Shown here: positions 17,098 to 23,694 of the stretch, piece after piece | Numbering within the stretch: the stretch's first letter is position 1 | Layout: each line of letters starts with the position of its first letter | DNA from: DATAXP01 sp036272935 | Lineage (GTDB): Bacteria > Planctomycetota > Planctomycetia > Pirellulales > PNKZ01 | NCBI GenBank assembly: GCA_036272935.1 | Contig: DATAXP010000142.1 | Span: 1 to 44,184 of the forward strand | Direction: 5' to 3' | DNA length: 44,184 bases | Translations under genes and position numbers: made by a program | Notes under the pieces: model-generated | Seen by the model: only the letters and a program-made list of their open reading frames with translations | Database searches by the model: none | What the model was told of the DNA's origin: nothing

Positions 17098-18045
17098 TTA
17101 TGGCATGACCTGGTGCAATTTTAGCCAGTCAGCCAATCGGGCCGGCCAATTGGAGAGGAACGGATCTTGCCGCGCCAGCCCGACGCCGTGTTTGCCAGCC
17201 TCATAGATGTGCAATTCGGCAGGTACGTTTGCTTTGCGCAACGCCAAATAGAACAGCACGCTGTTTTCCGGCGGTACGCCCCTGTCGCCGTTCGTGTGGA
17301 ACAAGAACGTCGGCGGCGTGTCGGACGTAACTTGTTTCTCATTCGACAGGCTATCGACCAACGCCGCATCCGGCGTATCGCCCAGCAAATTCTTCTTCGT
17401 GCCGAGGTGCCCGTACTCGCTCGAAAGCGACACGGCCGCATAGCACAGAATGGCGAAGTCCGGCCGGCAACTGCCGCAATCGATTCTGTCGGCGGCGTCC
17501 GGCTTGCCGGCGTCGTAGTGCGTGGCCAAAGTGGAAGCCAGATGGCCGCCTGCTGAAAACCCCATCACGCCGATGCGCTGCGGGTTGATGTTCAAGTGAG
17601 CCGCCTCGGCACGCACCGTCCGCAGTGCTCGTTGCACGTCTAGCAGCGGAGTCGGGTGGCCGTAGCGCGGCGCGACCCGATAACGCAGCACAAACGCGGC
17701 GGTCCCGTGGGCATTGAACCATTCGGCCACATCCTTGCCTTCGTACGATACGGCCAAACCGATGTAACCTCCACCGGGACAAATGACCACGGCGGTACCG
17801 TTGGCCTTGTCCGCCGGAGGTAAGAAGACCCAAAGGGCCGGCTTGTCGAGGTCCGTGTCGCCCACCGCACCCGGCGCTCCCGAGGGCCATAAGAGTTGTG
17901 GCGTCGGCATCCCCTTTGGCACCGCGAATTTCGCCAGTTGCTCCGCCGACAACGTCACCCGTTGTTGCGCCGAAGCTGTGCTCGCAACCCAACAGACGAT
18001 CAACATGGTCAACCATCGCACAGTCATCAAGGTTGCACGCATCAT
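17098..18045 (-). CDS. Secreted alpha/beta hydrolase (acetyl-xylan esterase/BD-FAE-like)
   Basis: Serine esterase of 315 residues with a signal peptide (about 7-26, ending Ala-Ser-Ala-Gln). Oxyanion loop Pro-Gly-Gly-Gly-Tyr, nucleophile elbow Gly-Phe-Ser-Ala-Gly-Gly-His, acid in His-Thr-Asn-Gly-Asp-Arg-Gly, and catalytic His in Gly-Lys-His-Gly-Val-Gly are all visible. This arrangement is typical of carbohydrate esterases that remove acetyl or feruloyl groups, which would suit pre-processing of a decorated polysaccharide. It is the first gene of the minus-strand block. A sigma70-like promoter with operator copy 1 lies about 90 bases upstream, so its expression should respond to the GntR/FCD repressor together with the plus-strand genes. 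Confidence 0.92.
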   Translation of the reverse strand: MMRATLMTVRWLTMLIVCWVASTASAQQRVTLSAEQLAKFAVPKGMPTPQLLWPSGAPGAVGDTDLDKPALWVFLPPADKANGTAVVICPGGGYIGLAVSYEGKDVAEWFNAHGTAAFVLRYRVAPRYGHPTPLLDVQRALRTVRAEAAHLNINPQRIGVMGFSAGGHLASTLATHYDAGKPDAADRIDCGSCRPDFAILCYAAVSLSSEYGHLGTKKNLLGDTPDAALVDSLSNEKQVTSDTPPTFLFHTNGDRGVPPENSVLFYLALRKANVPAELHIYEAGKHGVGLARQDPFLSNWPARLADWLKLHQVMP

Positions 18046-18134
18046 GAACCTTTGAAACTCAATGGAAAACGTCGGGAGAAGTTAATTTGCGGCACCGAAA
18101 AGCCTGGCGGCATTTCGCTTCGGGCCTTGATGTG

Positions 18135-18155
18135 GTCGACTGCCGACCCGTCGAC
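18135..18155 (-). promoter_or_regulatory. Operator copy 1 (GTCGAC-N9-GTCGAC)
   Basis: Two GTCGAC half-sites 15 bases apart start to start; the extended arms TGGTCGAC (18133-18140) and GTCGACCA (18150-18157) form a perfect 8-bp inverted repeat. It lies 8 bases downstream of the proposed -10 of the promoter for the alpha/beta hydrolase. Same architecture as copies 2-4. Confidence 0.75.
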
Positions 18156-18163
18156 CAAATTGG

Positions 18164-18193
18164 AATCTACACATTTCAATCCATTCCTGCCAA
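18164..18193 (-). promoter_or_regulatory. Sigma70-like promoter driving the minus-strand block
   Basis: On the minus strand, TTGGCA (18193-18188), 18-base spacer, TAGATT (18169-18164). It is weaker than the other three promoters in the region, but the position relative to the operator matches them. Confidence 0.5.
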
Positions 18194-18221
18194 TCGCCGC
18201 AATTTCCGGCCGCCGCCTAGC

Positions 18222-18350
18222 TCAACGATAATTGCAAGGGCGTTTTGAAACTTCGGACGACGCACATCTTTTCTGTGGCGCGCGGACAGCCAAGTGCCCG
18301 AACGATGGCTTTCCAGATTTCAACGCGCTCTTAGCGGGATTGATCTTCAT
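18222..18350 (-). pseudogene. N-terminal stub of an HpcH/HpaI aldolase
   Basis: ATG 18350 opens Met-Lys-Ile-Asn-Pro-Ala-Lys-Ser-Ala-Leu-Lys-Ser-Gly-Lys-Pro-Ser-Phe-Gly, matching the start of the intact aldolase at 17037 (Met-Lys-Thr-Asn-Pro-Val-Lys...). After Ser-Phe-Gly an extra base shifts the frame; reading the next frame restores Thr-Trp-Leu-Ser, after which similarity is lost. The rest of the gene is gone. It keeps a good promoter and operator copy 2 upstream. It is a relic of a third aldolase that once stood divergent from the regulator gene. Confidence 0.75.
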
Positions 18351-18413
18351 GGAACAAGTGATCGGCGAGGAAGCGAAGAACGTGAGGCGAGGTGCGGGGC
18401 GCTTTGATGGAAT

Positions 18414-18434
18414 GTCGACCTGTCGACGGTCGAC
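18414..18434 (-). promoter_or_regulatory. Operator copy 2 (GTCGAC-N9-GTCGAC)
   Basis: Three GTCGAC hexamers starting at 18414, 18422 and 18429; the outer pair has the N9 spacing and the arms GTCGACC/GGTCGAC are a perfect palindrome. It is base-for-base the reverse complement of copy 4 over more than 21 bases. It lies 6 bases downstream of a minus-strand -10 box. Confidence 0.78.
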
Positions 18435-18440
18435 CGAATG

Positions 18441-18470
18441 AGCGTATCGACACGGTGTGGCATTTGTCAA
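18441..18470 (-). promoter_or_regulatory. Sigma70-like promoter of the decayed aldolase
   Basis: On the minus strand, a consensus -35 TTGACA (18470-18465), 18-base spacer and TACGCT (18446-18441). It now drives only the aldolase stub, and perhaps transcription onward into the hydrolase gene. Confidence 0.6.
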
Positions 18471-18525
18471 GCATTGGATGGCAATGACGCCGGATTGGGT
18501 GTCGTGGCCGTCCAAACAAATATTA

Positions 18526-18554
18526 TTGACAAGCTGAGCGTACCAGCCTACATT
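18526..18554 (+). promoter_or_regulatory. Sigma70-like promoter of the GntR remnant and mmsA
   Basis: Consensus -35 TTGACA (18526-18531), 17-base spacer and -10 TACATT (18549-18554). This is the best-formed promoter in the region. Operator copy 3 starts directly after the -10, so a bound repressor would cover the transcription start. Confidence 0.7.
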
Positions 18555-18575
18555 GTCGACAGTCGACTGGTCGAC
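18555..18575 (+). promoter_or_regulatory. Operator copy 3 (GTCGAC-N9-GTCGAC)
   Basis: GTCGAC hexamers at 18555, 18562 and 18570; the outer pair keeps the N9 spacing. The flanks extend the symmetry (ACA/CAG-GTC type). It abuts the -10 box of the plus-strand promoter. Confidence 0.75.
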
Positions 18576-18639
18576 TGTAGCCCCTTGGAAGGCCGGTCGG
18601 GGTCGCTTCGTTCCTGCCAAACATTGCATCGCGGCTTAG

Positions 18640-19244
18640 CCCGAAATTGCTCGATCACCGCTGCACACCTTCGGCGAGGCCGAGCCATGCCGCGCCAGCG
18701 GTTCGCCAGCCAATCCAGATCCAGCCACTATCGCGCCGCAAAGCGCTTGGGCTTTCGAACAAGAGAGATTCGTCCATCGCGCACCCGGCGGAGAACCGTC
18801 GTGAGCCAGTTGTCTAAGCAAGACGTCAATGAAATCTGCACGTTGCGAACGCCTCTGGAAACTTTGGCGCTGCGCTTGGGTTTTGCCAAAGGCGCCAACA
18901 CGATGTGCGCCGATCTGAAGGCCAACATGAACGCGAGCGAGCGGATCAGCTATCCCGCAGAGCTCGCACAGTTCGAGTTGGAGTTTCACGAGATCATCGT
19001 TCGCGCAGCCGGTCACGAACGCTTGTTAGCGAGCTGGCTGAATCTACGCTCTCAGATTCGCTTGATGCTAATCGAGCGCGTTTCGATCGATGCGAGGTTG
19101 CGTCAAGACACCCTGCAAGGCCATCGCGAGTTGGTCGAGGCCGTTGAAACGGGCGATGCAAATCGCGCCGTCGCCGTGTTGGACGCTCATCTCAAAGCGC
19201 AGCACCAATGGTTGATGAAATCATTCACCGACCAACAACGTTGA
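18640..19244 (+). pseudogene. GntR/FCD regulator with ruined DNA-binding domain; FCD half still open
   Basis: From GTG 18801 to 19244 the frame encodes a complete FCD ligand-binding domain (147 residues: Asp-Val-Asn-Glu-Ile-Cys-Thr-Leu-Arg, Leu-Glu-Phe-His-Glu-Ile-Ile-Val-Arg-Ala-Ala-Gly-His, Gly-His-Arg-Glu-Leu, then a C-terminal His of the metal site). It is strongly similar to the intact regulator at 22537-23232. Upstream, the winged-helix part is broken: pieces resembling Gln-Arg-Leu-Ala and Phe-Leu-Glu-Gln-Glu-Gly-Leu-Val-Arg-Arg are found in different frames between about 18690 and 18797, and one frame hits a stop at 18801-18803. It cannot bind DNA. An FCD-only protein might still be made from GTG 18801 and dimerise with the intact paralogue; otherwise it is simply decaying. 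It is followed by mmsA after 14 bases. Confidence 0.75.
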
Positions 19245-19258
19245 ATCGGAATCGATCC

Positions 19259-20725
19259 ATGGACGCTCTTAACTTCATCAATGGGCAATGGTGCCATTCC
19301 ACCACAGGCGAATGGCTCGCGATCACGAATCCTGCCACCGAGGAGCCACTCGGCCGCGTGGTTCTGTCGTCGGTTGACGACGTTGACCAAGCGGTGCAAA
19401 CCGCCGGCCGAGCGTACGACGTCTGGCGGCGCGTACCGGTCACCGAGAGGATTCAATACTTGTTCCGGCTCAAGCAACTCCTGGAAGAGAACTTCGAGGA
19501 CCTTGCGCGGACCATCACCTTGGAATGTGGAAAGACGCTGGCCGAAGCGCGCGGAGAGATTCGTCGCGGCATTGAGAATGTCGAGACGGCCTGCGGGATG
19601 CCGTTGATGATGCAGGGCTACAACAACGAGGACATCGCCCGCGGTGTCGACGAACACCTGTACCGGCAACCGCTGGGGGTGGTCGTCGCGATCACGCCGT
19701 TCAACTTTCCGCTGATGATCCCGTTGTGGTTTCTGCCGTACGCGATTGCTTCCGGCAACTGCTTCATCCTAAAGCCGAGCGAAAAGGTGCCGCTGTCGGC
19801 GGTGAAGCTGATCGAAATCCTGCACCAGACCGGACTGCCTGCAGGCGTCGTGCAGCTTGTTCACGGCCGCAAGGCGACGGTCGAGGCCTTGTTGGATCAT
19901 CCGGAGGTTCGGGCGGTATCGTTTGTTGGTTCCAGCACGGTGGCCAAGTATGTCTACAGCCGCGCGGCGGCCAGTGGGAAGCGCGCCCAGTGCCAGGGGG
20001 GCGCCAAGAACCCGGTCGTCATTCTGCCGGACGCCGATTTGGAGATGACGACGAAAATCGTGGCGGAGGGTGCGTTCGGATGCGCGGGGCAGCGTTGCCT
20101 GGCGACGTCGATCGCCGTCCTGGTCGGTAGCGCCCAACAGCCGTTCTCCGAGGCGATCTGCGATGCCGCAGCCAGCAGGCGCGTCGGATACGGTTTGGAT
20201 GCCGATGTTGAGATGGGACCGGTCGTCAGCGCAGAAAGCAAGCAGCGCATCGAGCAACTGATTGAACTCGGCCTGGGCGAAGGTGCCGCGCCGCGCGTGA
20301 ATGGCAAGGCTCGACGACCCAATGGACACGATCGCGGGTCGTTCGTGCTGCCGACGGTGCTCGACAATGTCGCCCCGTCGGGAACGCTGGCTCGAACCGA
20401 AATCTTCGGCCCGGTGCTCAGCCTACTTTACGCCGATACGATCGACGAAGCCCTTGGCGTTATCAACTCAAGCCCTTACGGCAACATGGCATGCCTGTTC
20501 ACTACCAGCGGAGCTGCCGCGCGCCGCTTCCGAAATGAATCCGTGGTGGGCAACGTCGGCATCAACATCGGCGTGCCCGCTCCGATGGCCTTTTATCCGT
20601 TCAGCGGCTGGAAGGAGAGTTTCTTCGGTGATCTCCACGCCCAAGGGAGGCACGCCGTTGAGTTTTATACGCAGACCAAAGTTGTTGTCGAACGCTGGCA
20701 CACCGCATGGAGCCGCAAGTTTTGA
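19259..20725 (+). CDS. mmsA: CoA-acylating (methyl)malonate-semialdehyde dehydrogenase
   Basis: NAD- and CoA-dependent aldehyde dehydrogenase of 488 residues that converts malonate or methylmalonate semialdehyde to acetyl-CoA or propionyl-CoA; the IolA form is the last step of myo-inositol breakdown. The start MDALNFI (ATG 19259) aligns with the family start; an upstream in-frame ATG would overlap the regulator. Family marks: Thr-Pro-Phe-Asn-Phe-Pro, Gln-Gly-Gly-Ala-Lys-Asn, catalytic Cys280 in Gly-Cys-Ala-Gly-Gln-Arg-Cys-Leu, and the diagnostic end Pro-Phe-Ser-Gly-Trp-Lys-Glu-Ser-Phe-Phe-Gly-Asp-Leu-His-Ala-Gln-Gly. Expression is probably from the promoter at 18526-18554, so it is controlled by operator copy 3. 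Its presence supports a route ending in a C3 semialdehyde. Confidence 0.92.
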   Translation: MDALNFINGQWCHSTTGEWLAITNPATEEPLGRVVLSSVDDVDQAVQTAGRAYDVWRRVPVTERIQYLFRLKQLLEENFEDLARTITLECGKTLAEARGEIRRGIENVETACGMPLMMQGYNNEDIARGVDEHLYRQPLGVVVAITPFNFPLMIPLWFLPYAIASGNCFILKPSEKVPLSAVKLIEILHQTGLPAGVVQLVHGRKATVEALLDHPEVRAVSFVGSSTVAKYVYSRAAASGKRAQCQGGAKNPVVILPDADLEMTTKIVAEGAFGCAGQRCLATSIAVLVGSAQQPFSEAICDAAASRRVGYGLDADVEMGPVVSAESKQRIEQLIELGLGEGAAPRVNGKARRPNGHDRGSFVLPTVLDNVAPSGTLARTEIFGPVLSLLYADTIDEALGVINSSPYGNMACLFTTSGAAARRFRNESVVGNVGINIGVPAPMAFYPFSGWKESFFGDLHAQGRHAVEFYTQTKVVVERWHTAWSRKF

Positions 20726-20828
20726 ATGAAAGGACAAGACCATGACTCTTCGTGCAGCGGGCCGGACGCGAGTGGCGGTGCTGGCGTCAGCTCCGCGACC
20801 GGCTTCGAGCGTCACGCCTGGAAAATTG

Positions 20829-20856
20829 TTGACATCCCTTCCTAGGCTGATATCCT
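20829..20856 (+). promoter_or_regulatory. Sigma70-like promoter of the sulfatase/plus-strand series
   Basis: TTGACA (20829-20834), 16-base spacer, TATCCT (20851-20856), followed after 8 bases by operator copy 4. The sulfatase ATG is 150 bases downstream, leaving a leader in which I see no recognisable riboswitch. Confidence 0.65.
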
Positions 20857-20864
20857 GTCGTTCG

Positions 20865-20885
20865 GTCGACCGTCGACAGGTCGAC
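20865..20885 (+). promoter_or_regulatory. Operator copy 4 (GTCGAC-N9-GTCGAC)
   Basis: GTCGAC hexamers at 20865, 20872 and 20880, outer pair with N9 spacing. Identical to copy 2 in the orientation of transcription. It sits over the expected transcription start of the sulfatase gene. Confidence 0.78.
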
Positions 20886-21006
20886 CTAAATTTCTTCCCA
20901 GTCCACACTCCTACTGAAGCCCGCCGATCCCTGCTGTTCTTGTTCACGATAGGCGAACAGCGTCGGGATGCACGTTGATCGTGTGAATAACTCCGGAGGT
21001 TGAGCG

Positions 21007-22482
21007 ATGAAGCACGTCCTACTGCTGGCGATCGCTCTTCTGGGCGCGCTGTCGAACTCGGCAACCGCGAAGCCGAACGTGTTGTTCATTGTCGCCGACG
21101 ACCTGAACGACTGGATCGGCTGCCTGGGTGGGCACCCGCAAGCTCAAACGCCCTGCATGGATAGGTTGGCCAAACGTGGCACGCTGTTCGTCAACGCCCA
21201 TTGTCAGGCGCCGCTGTGCAACCCGTCGCGGGTGAGCTTCTTGACCGGTCGGCGACCTTCGAAGACCGGCGTGTATGGATTGCAGCCGGGGCTGCGCAAG
21301 GCGCCGTCGTTGGTCGATGCCGTCACCTTGCCGCAGCAGTTTCGCCGCAGCGGCTATTACACCTACTCGAGTGGAAAGATTTTCCACACCGAGTCGCTCA
21401 CCGAGGCTGAGCGCACGAACGAGTTCGAATGCTATGGGCGCGATCCGCGCTGGGCGTTCACATCCGAGCTGCCGAAGTTAGCGCATAAGATCACGAAGCT
21501 CGAATCCCCGTCCACGATCATGGATTGGGGCGTCTTTCCCGAGCACGACAGCGATCACGCCGATTGGTGGATTGCCAACGATGCGATCGGGGCGATCAAA
21601 AATGCCCCGACGGACAAGCCGTTCTTCATCGCCGTCGGCTTCCGGCAGCCGCACATTCCCTGCTTCGCCTCGCAAAAGTGGTTCGATCTCTATCCCGACG
21701 CGACGCTGCAATTGCCCCCTTTCCGGTCCGACGACCGCGACGACGTGCCCGAGTTTGCCTGGTACTTGAACTGGAAGATTCCCGAGCCGCGACTGTCGAT
21801 CTTGCGTCGGCTGAACGAGTGGCACCCGCTGGTGCGTGGATATCTGGCGACGACCAGTTTCATGGACAGTCAGGTAGGGCGATTGCTCGACGCGCTCGAG
21901 GCGACAGGCCGAGCCGACAAGACGATCGTCGTGCTCACCTCCGACCACGGCTGGCATGTCGGTGAGAAAGCGGTCACCGGGAAGAACACGCTCTGGGAGC
22001 GATCGACGCGCGTGCCGCTGATCTTCGCCGGGCCGGGTGTCGCCTCCGCGGGACGTTCGACGCAACCGGTGGAGATGCTCGACATCTATCCGACATTGTC
22101 GGAATTGTGCGGACTGCCGGCCGTCGCGGACCTCGACGGACACAGCCTGGTCGAGCAACTGACCGACGCCCAGGCATCTCGTCCTTGGCCGGCCATCACC
22201 ACGCACAGTCCGGGCAATCACGCGGTGCGCAGCAGGCGCTGGCGGTACATTCACTACGCCGACGGGTCCGAAGAACTCTACGACATGCAATCCGATCCGA
22301 ACGAGTGGGCGAATCTGGCGGGCGATGCTCGCTACGCCAGCGTGATCGCCGAGCATGCGCAATGGCTGCCCAAGGTCGATGCTCCGCCGGCGCCGGGAGG
22401 GACGGATCGGTTGCTCGTGAACGACGGTGGTGTCTGGATGTGGGAAGGCAAACCAATTCGGCCGGACGAAAAAGTGGAATAA
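21007..22482 (+). CDS. Secreted sulfatase (iduronate-2-sulfatase-like)
   Basis: Formylglycine-dependent sulfatase of 491 residues that removes sulfate esters from carbohydrates in the periplasm or outside. Signal peptide about 1-21 (Ala-Thr-Ala). Metal-binding Val-Ala-Asp31-Asp32-Leu-Asn and the activation motif Cys71-Asn-Pro-Ser-Arg75 (Cys-type, needing an FGE) are intact. Further family marks: Ser-Gly-Lys-Ile-Phe-His, Gly-Phe-Arg-Gln-Pro-His-Ile-Pro and Ser-Asp-His-Gly-Trp-His-Val-Gly-Glu-Lys, the last typical of the iduronate-2-sulfatase branch (S1_7-like). GGAGG lies 8 bases before ATG 21007. Promoter and operator copy 4 lie directly upstream. It heads the plus-strand series. Confidence 0.95.
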   Translation: MKHVLLLAIALLGALSNSATAKPNVLFIVADDLNDWIGCLGGHPQAQTPCMDRLAKRGTLFVNAHCQAPLCNPSRVSFLTGRRPSKTGVYGLQPGLRKAPSLVDAVTLPQQFRRSGYYTYSSGKIFHTESLTEAERTNEFECYGRDPRWAFTSELPKLAHKITKLESPSTIMDWGVFPEHDSDHADWWIANDAIGAIKNAPTDKPFFIAVGFRQPHIPCFASQKWFDLYPDATLQLPPFRSDDRDDVPEFAWYLNWKIPEPRLSILRRLNEWHPLVRGYLATTSFMDSQVGRLLDALEATGRADKTIVVLTSDHGWHVGEKAVTGKNTLWERSTRVPLIFAGPGVASAGRSTQPVEMLDIYPTLSELCGLPAVADLDGHSLVEQLTDAQASRPWPAITTHSPGNHAVRSRRWRYIHYADGSEELYDMQSDPNEWANLAGDARYASVIAEHAQWLPKVDAPPAPGGTDRLLVNDGGVWMWEGKPIRPDEKVE

Positions 22483-22536
22483 CGCCGCGCGCCCAGTGGC
22501 GAGTTTTTAGTTCTGAGTTTTGTGGAGACTTTCCGA

Positions 22537-23232
22537 ATGTCTGAAGCCGCTTTCATCGACTTGAAGCCCGCGACCCGTCAAAACCTCTCGGACAGCATCA
22601 CCGACTCGCTGCGCGACGCGATCTTCGGCGGACTGTTTCGACCGGGACAACGGCTCGCCGAGGCGCAACTGGCCAGCAGTCTGAAAGTCAGCCGAGCGCC
22701 GGTCCGCGAAGCGCTCAGCTTTCTCGAACAGGAAGGGCTCGTCCGTCGTTCTCCCAGCGGAGGTACGACCGTGAGTCATCTGTCGCGATCGGACGTCGAC
22801 GAAATCTGCACGTTACGAACGCCGCTCGAGGTCCTGGCGATGCGCTTGGCGGTGGTCAACCGCACTGAAAAAGTCTTGGCTGAGCTGACGGCTAACCTGA
22901 AGGCGACTGAGCGGGTCAGCGATCCTCAGCAGCTCGCGCAACTCGACCTGGAGTTCCATGAGATCGTCGTTCGCGCCGCCGGCCACAGTCGGCTGTTGTC
23001 GAGTTGGCTGAATCTGCGTTCTCAGATCAGGCTCATCATGACGCAGCGAAACCAGTCTGATTCAACTTCGCGTGAAGGCACCGTGCACGGCCATCTGGAG
23101 CTGTTTGAGGCCATCCAAGCTCACGACGCTGACCGCGCCGCCGCCCTGCTCGAGTTCCATCTCAACGCTCAACACCAGTGGTTCATCACATCGTTCACCG
23201 ACATCGACGTGCTCGATTCGGAATCGACTTGA
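22537..23232 (+). CDS. GntR-family transcriptional regulator, FCD subfamily
   Basis: Repressor of 231 residues: winged helix-turn-helix about 17-85 (Leu-Arg-Asp-Ala-Ile-Phe-Gly-Gly, Pro-Gly-Gln-Arg-Leu-Ala-Glu, Val-Ser-Arg-Ala-Pro-Val-Arg-Glu-Ala, Glu-Gln-Glu-Gly-Leu-Val), then a helical FCD effector domain with metal-site residues (Asp in the Glu-Phe-His context and two later His). ATG 22537 is preferred over GTG 22522 because a GGAG lies at the right distance. FCD regulators commonly sense sugar acids or other organic acids and bind short palindromes in promoters. It is the only intact DNA-binding regulator in the window and the most likely ligand of the four GTCGAC-N9-GTCGAC operators; that link is inference. 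The gene lies 54 bases after the sulfatase, which would make it autoregulated. Confidence 0.93.
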   Translation: MSEAAFIDLKPATRQNLSDSITDSLRDAIFGGLFRPGQRLAEAQLASSLKVSRAPVREALSFLEQEGLVRRSPSGGTTVSHLSRSDVDEICTLRTPLEVLAMRLAVVNRTEKVLAELTANLKATERVSDPQQLAQLDLEFHEIVVRAAGHSRLLSSWLNLRSQIRLIMTQRNQSDSTSREGTVHGHLELFEAIQAHDADRAAALLEFHLNAQHQWFITSFTDIDVLDSEST

Positions 23233-23273
23233 CCTCTTGGCGGCCACATCGCCGTCAACACTTGATCGTCATC

Positions 23274-23690
23274 ATGCTCGCCCACATCACCTTAGCCACG
23301 CGCGACGTGCGACGAACCGCGATGTTCTACGCGCAGGTGTTCGGATGGACGTCGATCCCGCGCCCCGCCAATGTTCCGGCTTCCACGTTCTGGCTGCGCA
23401 TCGCTCCCGGATTGGAGCTTCATCTCAACCGCGTCGATGACTTCCAGCCGCCATCGCACGAAGGCGAATACGGTCGTCATATGGCCGTCGCGTACCCGGG
23501 CGAGGACTTTGCCTCGCTGAAAGATCGATTACGACAACAAGGTGCCGAGATTATCGCCGCCGATCGAGCGACGCCCTTTGAACGGTTCTTTTTTCGAGAC
23601 CCGAACGGCTATGTCTTTGAGGTCATTGAGACTCGCCGTGCCCCCGAAGAGGCGCACCACGCTCCGCTCGCGTCGTCAACTTTGGATTAA
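23274..23690 (+). CDS. VOC-family (glyoxalase/dioxygenase-fold) protein
   Basis: Small vicinal-oxygen-chelate protein of 138 residues. One beta-alpha-beta-beta-beta module begins with His-Ile-Thr-Leu-Ala-Thr-Arg-Asp and a second ends with Phe-Phe-Arg-Asp-Pro-Asn-Gly-Tyr-Val-Phe-Glu-Val-Ile-Glu. Potential metal ligands are His4, Glu and His in Leu-Glu-Leu-His-Leu, and the C-terminal Glu. ATG 23274 gives a normal-length protein; further upstream the frame overlaps the regulator gene. The reaction (isomerase, epimerase, lyase) cannot be told. It stops 4 bases before the next start. Confidence 0.85.
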   Translation: MLAHITLATRDVRRTAMFYAQVFGWTSIPRPANVPASTFWLRIAPGLELHLNRVDDFQPPSHEGEYGRHMAVAYPGEDFASLKDRLRQQGAEIIAADRATPFERFFFRDPNGYVFEVIETRRAPEEAHHAPLASSTLD

Positions 23691-23694
23691 CGCC

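Noticed and set aside
18555..18575. GTCGAC repeats as a simple microsatellite
   Set aside because: The outer spacing is fixed at N9 in all four places, and every copy is promoter-linked; a slipping microsatellite would vary in repeat number and location.
20742..20978. 78-codon frame between mmsA and the sulfatase
   Set aside because: It runs through the promoter and operator copy 4, has Arg/Ser-rich composition and no family likeness, although an AAAGGA lies ahead of its ATG.
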